A DNA stretch of 64,000 nt from Myxococcales bacterium. Its GTDB lineage: Bacteria > Myxococcota_A > Polyangia > Nannocystales > Nannocystaceae. The translations under genes were made by a program, and so were the position numbers. The notes under the pieces are model-generated. The model worked only from the letters and a program-made list of their open reading frames with translations, was not told where the DNA came from and made no database searches. This document shows, piece by piece, positions 53,116 through 62,516 of this stretch (positions are counted from its first letter, which is position 1; each line of letters starts with the position of its first letter). Location: positions 310,001 through 374,000 of the forward strand of contig JACKDU010000010.1 in the NCBI GenBank assembly GCA_020633335.1, in the 5' to 3' direction.

Positions 53116-54108
53116 TCAGCGGGACGCGAGCCCGCCCGGATCGCTCGCCTCGGCCCCGCCGGCGATCCAGGCCGCGGTCTCGGCGAGCCCGTGATCGAGA
53201 TCGATCTCCGGCCGCACCCCGAGGTGGACGATCATCCGCTCGATCGACGCCCGCGAGCGCCGGACCTCGCCGATCCGGGGCGGCCGCATCACGACCTCGC
53301 TGACGCTCCCGCAGGCCGCGATCACCCGCTCCGCGAGCTCGCTCACCGCGATCTCCTGGCCGCCGCCGACGTTGATCGGCGTGCCATCTCGCGGCCCGCG
53401 CTCGCAGGCGGCCAGCAGCGCCTGGGCGACGTCGTGGACGTGGATGAAGTCGCGGGTCTGGCGGCCGTCGCCGAAGATCTCGAGCGCCTCGCCGGCGAGC
53501 GCCCGCTCGACGAAGCGAGCGATCACCCCGGCGTAGGGGCTGCGGGGGTCCTGGCGGGGCCCGTAGACGTTGAAGAGGCGGAGGGTCACCGCCGAGAGCG
53601 CGTGCACGCGGGCGGCGACCCGGAGGTGCATCTCGGCCGCGAGCTTGTGGATCCCGTAGGGCGAGGGCGGCCAGCCGGCGTCCTCCTCGACCACCGGCAG
53701 GGCCATGCTCACCCCGTAGACCGCGGCCGTCGACGCGAAGACCAGGCGGGCGCCGAGCGAGCGCGCGAGCTCGACGATCCGCAGGGAGCCGACGAGGTTG
53801 ACCTCGGCGTCGCCGATCGGATCGTCGATCGAGCGCTGGACCGCGACCTGGGCGGCGAGGTGGACGACCGCGTCGACCCCCTCGAAGCCCGCGAGGAGCG
53901 GCCCCAGGCGGTCGCCGAGCGCGTCGTCAGCGACGTCGGCGTCGACGATCGAGAGCCGCGGATCGCCGCGGTGGGCGGCGAGGTTGGCGAAGCCGCGGTC
54001 GCCGCGATCGACGACGATCACCGGCCGCCCGGCCGCCAGGAGCGCGTCGACCAGGTGGGATCCGATGAAGCCCGCACCGCCGGTGACCAGCGTTGCGAGC
54101 CCGCTCAT
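53116..54108 (-). CDS. NAD-dependent epimerase/dehydratase (GalE-like)
   Basis: The 330-residue extended short-chain dehydrogenase has TGGAGFIGSHLV at the N-terminus for NAD, HLAAQVAVQRS, FASTAAVYG supplying the Ser, and the catalytic YGIHK near residue 169 (YxxxK). RLFNVYGPRQDP and FGDGRQTRDFIHVHDVAQA follow, as in UDP-sugar 4-epimerases. A sugar-nucleotide substrate is likely, used for envelope polysaccharide. Its ATG overlaps the PP2C gene stop (ATGA), so it is the last gene of the FHA-PP2C-epimerase operon. Confidence 0.88.
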   Translation of the reverse strand: MSGLATLVTGGAGFIGSHLVDALLAAGRPVIVVDRGDRGFANLAAHRGDPRLSIVDADVADDALGDRLGPLLAGFEGVDAVVHLAAQVAVQRSIDDPIGDAEVNLVGSLRIVELARSLGARLVFASTAAVYGVSMALPVVEEDAGWPPSPYGIHKLAAEMHLRVAARVHALSAVTLRLFNVYGPRQDPRSPYAGVIARFVERALAGEALEIFGDGRQTRDFIHVHDVAQALLAACERGPRDGTPINVGGGQEIAVSELAERVIAACGSVSEVVMRPPRIGEVRRSRASIERMIVHLGVRPEIDLDHGLAETAAWIAGGAEASDPGGLASR

Positions 54109-54962
54109 CCGACCGTCACCTGCCGGCGATGGAAGGCGACCGGCTCGCGCCCCAGCGGGATCTCGAGGCCGTCGCCGGTGAAGCGGGCGAGGACGACGGT
54201 GATGTTGTCGGGCCCGCCGGCCGCGCAGGCGGCCTCGGTGAGCGCCCGGCAGCAGCGCATCGGATCCTCGTGGCGGAGGAGGAGATCGAGGATCTCCTCG
54301 TCGGGGAGCGGCGTCGTCAGGCCGTCGCTGCAGAGGAGGAGGATGTCGCCGGCCCGCAGGGTCGCGGTCACCAGCTCGGGGCCGACCTTGGGCATCACCC
54401 CGAGCGCCTGGAGGAGGACGTTGCGGTTCTCGAGCTTGCGGGCCTCGGCGGCGGTGATCCGGCCGGCGGCGACCATCTGACCGACCACCGAGTGATCGCT
54501 GGTGAGCTGCTCGAGCGAGCGACCGCGGCGGAGGTAGGCCCGCGAGTCGCCGACGTGGGCGATCGCCAGCTCTGGCCCAAAGACCAGGGCGGCGGTGACC
54601 GTGGTCCCCATCCCGCGGAGGCTCGCGTCGCGCTCGCCGGCCCGGAGGATCGCCCGGTTGGCCTCGCGGACGCCGTCGAGGAGCGCGACCTGGGCGGCGT
54701 CCATCGACGCGAAGGGCGAGTGCGGCCGGATCTCGGCGGCGAGGGTGTCGGCGGCGATCGTCGACGCGACGTCGCCGCCCGCGGCCCCGCCCATCCCGTC
54801 GCAGACCGCCAGGAGCGTCCCCTTGGGGCCGAGCTGGTGGATCCGCGAGCGCGGCTGGAGCGAGCGATCGCCGTTCTTGAGGTTGAGCACGAGGAAGCGA
54901 TCCTCGTTGCGGCCGCGGACGCAGCCGACCTCGGTTCGCGCGAAGATCTCGATCTGCGCCAC
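54105..54962 (-). CDS. PP2C-type serine/threonine phosphatase
   Basis: The 285-residue phosphatase has the PPM motifs GCVRGRNEDRFL, LLAVCDGMGGAAGGDVAS, GTTVTAALVFGPELAIAHVGDSRAYL, the LTSDHSVVGQMV segment, LLCSDGLTT and GGPDNITVVLA. It should remove phosphate from Ser/Thr residues in the cytoplasm and may reverse a Hanks-type kinase, none of which is in this window. GTG 54962 follows immediately after the stop codon of the FHA gene, which implies translational coupling. Confidence 0.93.
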   Translation of the reverse strand: MAQIEIFARTEVGCVRGRNEDRFLVLNLKNGDRSLQPRSRIHQLGPKGTLLAVCDGMGGAAGGDVASTIAADTLAAEIRPHSPFASMDAAQVALLDGVREANRAILRAGERDASLRGMGTTVTAALVFGPELAIAHVGDSRAYLRRGRSLEQLTSDHSVVGQMVAAGRITAAEARKLENRNVLLQALGVMPKVGPELVTATLRAGDILLLCSDGLTTPLPDEEILDLLLRHEDPMRCCRALTEAACAAGGPDNITVVLARFTGDGLEIPLGREPVAFHRRQVTVG

Positions 54963-56021
54963 CTAGTCGGCCCTCACGCGGAAGATCTGATCGCCGACCC
55001 GGAAGCTCGCGCCGATCGCCAGCGGCGCCTCCCCGCGGACCCGGAGGTAGGTGCCGTTGGCCGAGCGGAGATCGCTGAGGGTGACGGTCATCGTCGTCCC
55101 CTGGACGGTGACCGCGAGCTGGGCGTGCTGACGGCTGATGAAGGCGTCATCGCCGAAGACAATATCGCCTTGCTCGCGGCCGAAGACGACGATCGCCGCC
55201 CGCAGGAGGTAGCGCTCGGCCTCGACCCCGCCGTAGCCGATCCGGGTCAGGCGCGCCCAGGCGGGATCGAGCGGCGTGCCGAAGATCCGCACCTCCTCGT
55301 CGCCGACCTCGGGCGGGGTCTCCGGGGCGTTGTCGAGGCGGAGGAGCTGGTGGCCGATCAGGAAGGAGTCGCCGGGAAAGACCGGCTCGGAGTCCTGGAT
55401 TCGAATGAAGGCCCCGTTGACGCTGCCGAGATCGACCAGCCAGAGGCCGTCGCCGCGGACCTCGATCCGGGCGTGGAGCGGCGAGAGGAACTCGTCGTGC
55501 TCAAAGAAGAGATCGCCGCCGTGGCGCCCGAGGGTCAGGGTCGAGTCGGGGAAGAAGAAGCTCTGGCCGTCGCTGCCGTCGCGGTTGACCAGGACCAGGC
55601 GGAGCGGCGAGGCGCCGAAGCCCGCGAAGGGGTGGCTCTCGGCGACGGCGGCCGGCGGCGCCGCCGGCGGCGGGGCGTGGGCCGGGGCGTCGGTGATGTC
55701 CCAGGGGGTCGGCGTCCGGGCCGGCGGCGCCGGGGCGTCGATCTCCGGCTCGGAGGGCGCCCGCTGGGAGCGCAGGCGGCGGATCTCGGTGGTCACCACC
55801 TTGAGGCGCTGGGTCTCCGGGCGAGCGAGGCGCTGGCCCACCCCGAGCCCGCAGACCTGGCAGAACGCGAAGTCCTCGCCGAGCGGCGAGCCGCAGCGCG
55901 AGCACTTGTCACCCGACCCCGGCCGGCTGAAGGCGAAGCCGCAGAGGGCGCAGGACTCGGAGCCGGGCTCGCTCGGGGTTCCGCAGGCTGGGCAGGGGAT
56001 CGACTCCGACATCGGCGGCAC
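54963..56021 (-). CDS. Zinc-ribbon protein with two FHA domains
   Basis: The 352-residue product has four CxxC-type pairs at the N-terminus (CPACG, CALCG, CSRCG, CQVCG within residues 9-57), forming two zinc ribbons. A Pro/Ala linker with a coiled segment follows, then two FHA domains, with LTLGRHGGDL...SPLHARIEV...SVNGAFI near residues 170-215 and VFGREQGDIVF...ISRQHAQL...SANGTYL near residues 280-330. FHA domains bind phosphothreonine. An internal ATG at 56012 could also be the start. It heads the operon with PP2C and the epimerase. Confidence 0.85.
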   Translation of the reverse strand: MPPMSESIPCPACGTPSEPGSESCALCGFAFSRPGSGDKCSRCGSPLGEDFAFCQVCGLGVGQRLARPETQRLKVVTTEIRRLRSQRAPSEPEIDAPAPPARTPTPWDITDAPAHAPPPAAPPAAVAESHPFAGFGASPLRLVLVNRDGSDGQSFFFPDSTLTLGRHGGDLFFEHDEFLSPLHARIEVRGDGLWLVDLGSVNGAFIRIQDSEPVFPGDSFLIGHQLLRLDNAPETPPEVGDEEVRIFGTPLDPAWARLTRIGYGGVEAERYLLRAAIVVFGREQGDIVFGDDAFISRQHAQLAVTVQGTTMTVTLSDLRSANGTYLRVRGEAPLAIGASFRVGDQIFRVRAD

Positions 56022-56127
56022 GGTGATCTTGCGTTCGGACCCGGGAGGCTTGCCAGCACCGGCGGCGTGGGATAGACCCGCGCTCGCAACGGAACGTCAG
56101 GGTATCGGCCCCCTTCGCGAGCGTCAA

Positions 56128-57366
56128 TTGAGCGCCCCTCCCGCAAAGACCCCGCCCCCGCCCTGGCGCCTCGGGCTCGTCGTCCTCGCCCTGGCCGGCC
56201 TCGGCATGCCGGCCTGCGCCCCCCTGGTCCGCCCGGCGCCCTTCGTCGGCGCCCGCGACCAGATCACCGACGCGACCCTGGTCGGGCCCTTCGACGGCCA
56301 GGTCCTCGACGCCGCCTCGGGCGAGCCGGTCGACAAGGCGACCGTGGTGGCGATCTGGTCCTACGATCGCGGCGACGGCTTCATCGCCCCCTACGGCTCC
56401 GAGACCTACGAGACCGAGACCGACCCCGCCGGGCGATATCGCGTCCCCCCGAGCAAGCTGGCGATCCGCGGGAGCACCGTCCGCCTGGTCGCCTTCTCGC
56501 TGGTGATCTACAAGCGCGGCTACGTCGGCTACCGCTCCGAGAGCACGTTTGAGGGCGAGCCGCGGACCGACTTCACCGTCCGCCACAACAAGATCGCCCT
56601 CCGCAAGTGGCGCGAGAGCGACTCCCACGCCGACCACCTCGCCTACCTCGCGGCCCCCCGCGAGATCCAGAAGATGGCCGCCTGGGAGAACGACCTCGCC
56701 AACCTCGCGCTCTACCGCGAGCTCGGCGGCGACGCGCCCGAGGTGAGCGCGCCGGTGAAGGCGGCCCCGCGCGCCCCGGCGCGGGCCAAGGACGTCTGGC
56801 TCGACGCGAGCAAGCTCATCACCCCCGACGAGATCCGCCAGCGGACCCGCACCCAGGACCGCTTCAAGGTCGAGGAGCTCAGCGATCTCGAGCGGACCAG
56901 CTTCTACCACGGCCTCCACTTCCGGGCGGTCGATCGCGGCGAGGACTACGACATCGCCATCCGCGTCTGGCACTCGCCGCCCGGCGGGATGAAGCCGGTG
57001 GTCGAGACGATCGAGACGACGATGGCCGGGGCGACCCGCAACACCGAGGTCACCGACAAGACCTGGGTCGTCGAGGCCGAGGGGGTCTTCGCGGTCGCCT
57101 TCGTCGACGACGCCGAGCAGGTCGGCGTCCTGATGATCTGCGGCGACATGCAGTGCCACGACCTCTCGACCGCGCTGATCCTGGCGCGCGAGCTCCACCG
57201 CAACCTCGAGCGCCTGGCCGACGCGCCGATCGGCTCGGCGATCGACGTCCGCGACGAGGAGCGGCCGAGCGCCCTCAAGATCGGCGGCGACGACGACGCG
57301 GACGAAGACGACGACGAGCCCGAGCCCGAGCCCGAGGCCAAGACCCGGAAGGGAGGCGCGCGATGA
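56128..57366 (+). CDS. Lipoprotein with carboxypeptidase regulatory-like domain
   Basis: The 412-residue product has a signal-like N-terminus (RLGLVVLALAGLGMPAC), a possible lipobox MPAC, and an early beta-sandwich (FDGQVLDAASGEPVDKATVVAIWSY...TDPAGRYRVPPS) of the carboxypeptidase regulatory-like type. The rest, with several conserved-looking aromatic and charged segments (SFYHGLHFRAVDRGEDYDIAIRVWH), is unassigned. TTG 56128 is the only start that keeps the signal peptide. The C-terminal tail is acidic (DDDADEDDDEPEPEPE). It overlaps the next gene by 4 nt. Confidence 0.65.
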   Translation: MSAPPAKTPPPPWRLGLVVLALAGLGMPACAPLVRPAPFVGARDQITDATLVGPFDGQVLDAASGEPVDKATVVAIWSYDRGDGFIAPYGSETYETETDPAGRYRVPPSKLAIRGSTVRLVAFSLVIYKRGYVGYRSESTFEGEPRTDFTVRHNKIALRKWRESDSHADHLAYLAAPREIQKMAAWENDLANLALYRELGGDAPEVSAPVKAAPRAPARAKDVWLDASKLITPDEIRQRTRTQDRFKVEELSDLERTSFYHGLHFRAVDRGEDYDIAIRVWHSPPGGMKPVVETIETTMAGATRNTEVTDKTWVVEAEGVFAVAFVDDAEQVGVLMICGDMQCHDLSTALILARELHRNLERLADAPIGSAIDVRDEERPSALKIGGDDDADEDDDEPEPEPEAKTRKGGAR

Positions 57367-59129
57367 GACGCCTGGTGTCCCGCATCCTCGCCCTCCCCCT
57401 CCTCGTCGGCCTCGCCCTCGCGCCGCGGCCGGCGGCCGCCTGGGATCCCTCGACCACCCACGCCGGCCTCGTCGATCAGGCGCTCCGCCGGAGCGCGGTC
57501 CACCTCCGGTGGATGGCCGGCTCCGAGCTCACGCGCGGCCTCTTCACCCCCCTCCGGGTCGATCCCAAGCGGCTCCAGCCCGGCGAGCTCCGGCTGGTCC
57601 TGCAGGCGATGGAGCGGGTCAGCGAGGCGACCGGCAGCCGCGCCCTCGGCGGCCCCGGGGCCTGCCCGGGCGAGGACGCGCCCTCGGTGAGCCGGCGCTA
57701 CTGCGTCGACGGCGAGCGCTGGCAGATGAGCGCCCTCGGCTGGATCCAGCTCGGGGTGATCGCCGAGCTCGTCCCCTCCGCCCGCGAGGTCCACCACTTC
57801 GTCGACCGCGACGATCCCTCGGCGCTCTCCTGGAGCGACCCCGAGCTCCCGCGCTGGCTCCTCCGCCTCCGCCTCTCGCGGCACAACGGGGCGCCGCTCG
57901 CCGGCTCGGTCAACCGCACCAACTTCTCCGGCCACGGCCCCTCGGCGATCGCCTGGATCGCCGACAAGGGCGATCTGCTGGCGCCGCCGCGCCTCTACGA
58001 GCACCTCGAGCGGGCCTACCTCGAGCCCGAGGAGACCGCCCGCGCCCACCACCTGGCGATGGCCCTGATCTGCGTCGGCGCGCTCCTCCACGTCGCCCAG
58101 GATCTCGCGGTCCCGGCCCACGCGCGCGGCGACGTCTCGGCCTTCTTCGCGCCGCTCTCGGGCGAGCCCGGCGACCGCGGCCTGCCGCTCCAGGAGCTCG
58201 CGCGGACCCTCTACGGCCGCCGCGATCTCCCGCTGCCGACCGACCCGGCGGCGATCGGCGCGGCCCGGGGGATCCCGATGGCCCGCTCGATCCTCGGCCA
58301 CCTCCTCGGCGAGGGCGGCGACGAGGGCCTGATCGCCTTCGCCGGCCGCCGCTTCTTCTCGGAGTCGTCGACGCCGACGCCCCGCTACCTCGAGGCCGAC
58401 CTCGATCCCGAGGCCGCCGCCGCCCGCCTCCTCGAGGGCGCGCCCCTCGACCCGGTGGAGGCCGCGGGCGCCCGCCTGAGCCCCTGGCCGGCCGCCCGCG
58501 GCTACCTCCTGAGCGGCCAGGGACGGCCGCTGGCGGCGTTTGACACCGACGACGAGGGGCGGATCCGCGCCTTCGTCGACACCACGGTCTACCAGGACCA
58601 GATGAAGGAGCTCCTGCCCCGGGCCGCCGACGTCAGCCGCTCGCTCCTCGACTTCGTCTTCCCGGGCTGGCCGACCCTCAGCCTCGACGCCGATCGCCGC
58701 GCCCTCAGCCTCGAGGTCGACGCCGACGTGGTCGAGCCGGTGCTCCTGGTCCTCCACCAGGACGGCGAGGGCAAGCGGAGCGTCCGCCGCAAGGTCTCGC
58801 TCACCCCCGGCAAGCGCAACCGGATCGCCGACCTGCCGGCGAGCGCCGAGAGCGAGCGGATCGTCCTTGTCCTCCGCGGGCGCTACGCGGGCGGCGAGCC
58901 CCTCCTCTGGGAGGCGACCCTGCCGGCGAAGGAGACCACCCTCGAGGCGGTGCCGGGGCCCTACGTGCCGCCGCCGCTGACGAGCGCCGAGGGCGAGGAG
59001 GAGGACGAGGAGATGCTCCGTCGCTCGGCCGAGTCCTCGGCCGCGATCGCCACCGATCCGGAGGACGAGAGCGAGGCCGAGGCGGCCGATCCCGACGAGC
59101 CCGCGGCGGCCGAGGATCCGCCCGGCTAG
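57363..59129 (+). CDS. Exported zinc-dependent phospholipase C-like protein
   Basis: The 588-residue protein has a cleavable signal peptide (residues 1-26, ...APRPAAAWDPSTTHAGL), placing W27 at the mature N-terminus. This resembles the mature N-terminal Trp of zinc phospholipase C/P1 nuclease enzymes, which is a metal ligand. Further candidate ligands are HHFVDRDD near residue 148 and LLHVAQDLAVPAHARGD near residue 241 (HxxxDxxxPxH). The C-terminal half is unassigned and ends in an acidic tail. ATG overlaps the upstream TGA (ATGA). Confidence 0.7.
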   Translation: MRRLVSRILALPLLVGLALAPRPAAAWDPSTTHAGLVDQALRRSAVHLRWMAGSELTRGLFTPLRVDPKRLQPGELRLVLQAMERVSEATGSRALGGPGACPGEDAPSVSRRYCVDGERWQMSALGWIQLGVIAELVPSAREVHHFVDRDDPSALSWSDPELPRWLLRLRLSRHNGAPLAGSVNRTNFSGHGPSAIAWIADKGDLLAPPRLYEHLERAYLEPEETARAHHLAMALICVGALLHVAQDLAVPAHARGDVSAFFAPLSGEPGDRGLPLQELARTLYGRRDLPLPTDPAAIGAARGIPMARSILGHLLGEGGDEGLIAFAGRRFFSESSTPTPRYLEADLDPEAAAARLLEGAPLDPVEAAGARLSPWPAARGYLLSGQGRPLAAFDTDDEGRIRAFVDTTVYQDQMKELLPRAADVSRSLLDFVFPGWPTLSLDADRRALSLEVDADVVEPVLLVLHQDGEGKRSVRRKVSLTPGKRNRIADLPASAESERIVLVLRGRYAGGEPLLWEATLPAKETTLEAVPGPYVPPPLTSAEGEEEDEEMLRRSAESSAAIATDPEDESEAEAADPDEPAAAEDPPG

Positions 59130-59258
59130 GGCGAACGCGGCTCAGGTCGATCGCCGCGAGTCGCGTCCATCGAGCGCTCGCCACCGCCTGCGCGAGCACG
59201 TCGTGTGCGGCGCGAGCCCGCTCGCCGGCGCGTGCGTGCTTCGTGCGTCGAGCGCCCG

Positions 59259-60455
59259 CTAGCGCTTGGGCGGACGACCGCGACGCGGACGCGACCCGCC
59301 CGCGCTCTGCTGCGAACCCGACCCCCGCGACCGCGACGGGGCCGCGGGCTGTGAAGACCGGGGCGCGGGCGCCGAGCGAGGGGTCGGCTTCGCCTCGGGC
59401 TCGCTCGCCTCCGCCTTCGCCTCCGCGGCCGCGAGCGCGGCCTCGACCTCCCCGCGCAGGCTGAGGAGCCCGAGGTGCCCCGGCATCACCGCGAGCCCGA
59501 GGCGGAGCTGCTCGCCCGCGCGGCTCGCCTCGCCGTCCTCAAGGGCCGCCCGGACGCCCGCCTCCTGGGCGGCCGCGAAGCTCGGCATCGCCTCGAGGAC
59601 CGCCGTCGCCGCCCGCTTGCGCGCGTCGCCCTCGGAGGCGAGCGCCTCCCAGGCGCGGAAGTAGGCCCGCAGATCGGGATCGGCCGCGAGCTCGGCCGCC
59701 CGCGCGAAGGCCCGCGGCGCCCCCTTCGCGTCGCCGAGGAGGAGCGCCACCCGACCGCGCTCGTGGTGGGCCCAGGCGAAGTCGGGCGCCCGCCGCAGGA
59801 GCACCTTGAGCTCCGCGAGGGCGGCCCGCGCCTCGCCGGCCCGCCGCAGCGACTGGGCGAGGCGGAAGCGGGCGAGCGGGGCGTCGGGATCGAGATCGAG
59901 GTGGCGCCGGAGGAGGCGGCGCTCGATCGCCGGCGCGAGCTCGCCGTCGTCGCCGAAGAGATCGTCGTGGTACTCGCCCTCCTCGTCGTAGAGGATCGCG
60001 ATCTCGCCGAGGAGCGCGAGGACCATCCGCAGCGCCGACGAGGCGAAGGGCAGGCGCTCGCCGTCCTCCTCGACGAGGGCGACGTCAGCGCCCTCGGCGT
60101 AGGGATCGGCGACCAGCACCAGGAGGTCGCGGCCGCGCTCGCCGATCACCCGATCGCCGGCGGCGATCTGGCCGCTCTCGCGGGCCGCGGCGCTCGCCCG
60201 GGCGACCTCGTCGAGGCTGAAGATCAGCGCCTCGGCGTTGGCGAGATCGAGGCCGTCCCAGTGCTCCCAGAGGATCCCCGTCGCCTCCGGCAGGCCGGCG
60301 GCCGCGATCGCCTCCGGGGTCGCCGGCGGACCGACCCGATGCAGGCCCTCGGGCGCGTCGCGGAGGCGGTCCTCGATCCGATCGACGATCGCCTCGAGGC
60401 TCCGCCGGCCGGCGGCGCCGAGGGGGAGAGCGGCTTCATCCTCGTGCTGATCCAT
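59259..60455 (-). CDS. SMI1/KNR4-like, TPR and AT-hook fusion protein
   Basis: The 398-residue product begins with a SMI1/KNR4-like segment (GILWEHWDGLDLANAEALIFSLDE and a later LVLVADPYAEGADVALVEED, residues 55-130). It is followed by about four TPR-like units (DAPLARFRLAQSLRRAGEARAALAELKVLLRRAPDF), and ends in a basic Ser/Pro/Gly tail with RRGRPPKR. The terminal RGRP core with flanking basic and Pro residues matches an AT-hook, which binds the minor groove of AT-rich DNA. SMI1-type domains occur in toxin-immunity and regulatory proteins; a scaffold role is likely. Confidence 0.6.
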   Translation of the reverse strand: MDQHEDEAALPLGAAGRRSLEAIVDRIEDRLRDAPEGLHRVGPPATPEAIAAAGLPEATGILWEHWDGLDLANAEALIFSLDEVARASAAARESGQIAAGDRVIGERGRDLLVLVADPYAEGADVALVEEDGERLPFASSALRMVLALLGEIAILYDEEGEYHDDLFGDDGELAPAIERRLLRRHLDLDPDAPLARFRLAQSLRRAGEARAALAELKVLLRRAPDFAWAHHERGRVALLLGDAKGAPRAFARAAELAADPDLRAYFRAWEALASEGDARKRAATAVLEAMPSFAAAQEAGVRAALEDGEASRAGEQLRLGLAVMPGHLGLLSLRGEVEAALAAAEAKAEASEPEAKPTPRSAPAPRSSQPAAPSRSRGSGSQQSAGGSRPRRGRPPKR

Positions 60456-60624
60456 CGTCGACGCGGAGTGTCCCGGCTCGGCCCCGAGTAGTCAAAGGCG
60501 CGCGTCGATCCCAAGCTCACAGGCGGCCCCGACGACCGAGCGCGGAGCGCCGCCAATTGGCGAGCGCCTCGCCGACCGGGGCCGACGAGGCGCTCAGGGC
60601 CTCCCGGGCGGCGCGCCGGGCCGC

Positions 60625-62331
60625 CTACACCTTGGCGAGGCGCGGGGGCACGTCGACCCCCTGCTCGCGGAGCGTCCGCAGGAAGCGGGGCAGCGAGAGC
60701 GTCGCCTTGAACTCCGTGGAGCCGTCGGCGGCCTTGCCGGCGGCGAAGAGCGGCCGGTACTCGATCGTCCCGTCGGCGTGGACGTGGGGCTCGATGATCT
60801 CGAGGACCTGCATCGCCTCCGCGTTGACCCCGGAGTTGAGGCGGACGACCACGTCGATCGCGTGGGCCAGCGAGATCGTCAGGGGCTGGAGGGCGCCGCC
60901 GGCCATCGTCGACCCGAGGGCGGCGAGACGGGTGAGCGCGTGGGCGGTGTTGATGCCCCAGAGCGAGACCACCGCGCCCCGGCTCGCGCCGGCGACCGCG
61001 TCGATCACCGCGGCCGCGTCCTGCTGGCCGCACTGCTGGCTGACCAGGAGATCGAGGCCGCCGCGGAGGAGCACCCCGAGGACGCTCGAGAGGTCGATCG
61101 TGTCGGAGGGATCCTTGAGGCGGCGGACCTGGATCCACCCGCGGCGCCCGTGGCTGAGGCGGCCGGTGTCGGAGATGCAGGCGACCCGGAGCTGCTCGGG
61201 GATCTCGTTGACCACCGCCCGCATGAAGCGATCGAGGTTGACCCCGCCGGAGGCGCAGACGACCACCCGCCGGCACTCCTTGAGGAGGAGCGCGAGGAGC
61301 TCGCGCATGTCGGCGCTGAGCACCTGCTCCTGGACCAGCGAGGCCAGCGAGTTGGCGTCGGTGCGGATCCGCCGGAGGCTCAGGATCGGCGCCTTGGCGG
61401 CGTGCGGCGGCAGGAGGGCGTAGAGGTAGAAGCCGTGCTCGACGATCCCCTCGAGGACCTGCGCCCCCTCCACCAGGATCCCGCGCTTGCGGGCGATCCG
61501 GCGGATCGCCAGCTGGAGCGAGCGCTCGCTGGTGAAGCGGACGTCGAGGCGATCGGCCGGACCTGTCTCTCGAATCACGTGGATCGGGCCGGCGCCGACC
61601 ACCTGGATCTCGCGGATCTCGGCGTCGCGCATCATCTCGCCGAGGGGCCCGTACTCGAGGAGCTCGAGGGCGATCCGCTCCTTGAGCGGGGCGATCTCGA
61701 CGCTCGGCTCGAGCTGATGGGAGTCGCGGAGATCGGCGATCATCGCGTCGATCTCGGTGAGCGCCTGCTCGCGGTCGTCGTCGTAGATGTCGCTCGACTT
61801 CGAGGGATCGAGGCGGGGCACCGAGTGGAGCACCGAGGTGACGATCTGGTTGGCGATCCGGTCGAGGTAGGTGCTCTCGACGCCGGCCGCCGGCACCCGC
61901 TGGGCCGAGGTGAAGACGCCGCTCTGATCGTCGACGAGCTCGACGAAGTCGGGGAGCACCTCGGTCTTGCCGCCGGCCTCGCGCCGGCGGGACTTGCTCT
62001 CACCGGGGGGCCGCGGCGGCTCGGCCGCGTTGATCGACGCCTCGTCGCCCTCGAGCATCAGGATGTAGTCACCGACGTAGACCCGATCGGTGCGCCGGAC
62101 GATCCGCGGCGCGCTCACCCGGCGGCCGTTGATGTAGGTGCCGTTGGTGCTCTCGAGGTCGATGCACTCGACCTTGCCCTCGTGGCGGCGGAAGCGGAGG
62201 TGGTGCTTGGAGACGTTGACCCGATCGAGGACGAGATCGTTGTCGTCCTCGCGCCCGACCGAGAAGTGGTCGCCCTCGAAGGCGAAGCGCTGGGTCTGTC
62301 CCCCCTTCTCATGAACCACTACCGTAATCAC
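60625..62331 (-). CDS. FHA-CpaF/T2SE-like protein without P-loop
   Basis: The 568-residue protein has an N-terminal FHA domain (FSVGREDDNDLVL, VSKHHLRF, STNGTYINGRR; residues 22-70) and a region alignable with CpaF/TadA secretion ATPases (RIALELLEYGPLGEMMRDAEIREIQVVG through PILSLRRIR). Where GGTGSGKT is expected the sequence is CASGGVNLDRF (near residue 352), and the Walker B/Asp-box (usually RIIVGEVRG) is DLLVSQQCG. Both nucleotide-binding motifs are thus lost. It is probably a non-catalytic, phosphothreonine-responsive partner of a type IV pilus/Tad ATPase. GTG start preceded by AAGGGGG. Confidence 0.75.
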   Translation of the reverse strand: MITVVVHEKGGQTQRFAFEGDHFSVGREDDNDLVLDRVNVSKHHLRFRRHEGKVECIDLESTNGTYINGRRVSAPRIVRRTDRVYVGDYILMLEGDEASINAAEPPRPPGESKSRRREAGGKTEVLPDFVELVDDQSGVFTSAQRVPAAGVESTYLDRIANQIVTSVLHSVPRLDPSKSSDIYDDDREQALTEIDAMIADLRDSHQLEPSVEIAPLKERIALELLEYGPLGEMMRDAEIREIQVVGAGPIHVIRETGPADRLDVRFTSERSLQLAIRRIARKRGILVEGAQVLEGIVEHGFYLYALLPPHAAKAPILSLRRIRTDANSLASLVQEQVLSADMRELLALLLKECRRVVVCASGGVNLDRFMRAVVNEIPEQLRVACISDTGRLSHGRRGWIQVRRLKDPSDTIDLSSVLGVLLRGGLDLLVSQQCGQQDAAAVIDAVAGASRGAVVSLWGINTAHALTRLAALGSTMAGGALQPLTISLAHAIDVVVRLNSGVNAEAMQVLEIIEPHVHADGTIEYRPLFAAGKAADGSTEFKATLSLPRFLRTLREQGVDVPPRLAKV

Positions 62332-62516
62332 CCCCTTGGCTTACCCCGAAAGATCGAGGGGCGACAAGCGCCCGGGAGCCGGATTCGACGGCCGCGGGGG
62401 GGCGCCGGAGGGGCGCGCGCTTTCTCCCGCGAACGATGTACTGTGGGGAAATGGAGGGGCGCGGACGACCGCGGCTCGCCTCACCTCCCCGCGCCTCCCC
62501 TCGCCTCGTGGACCCG

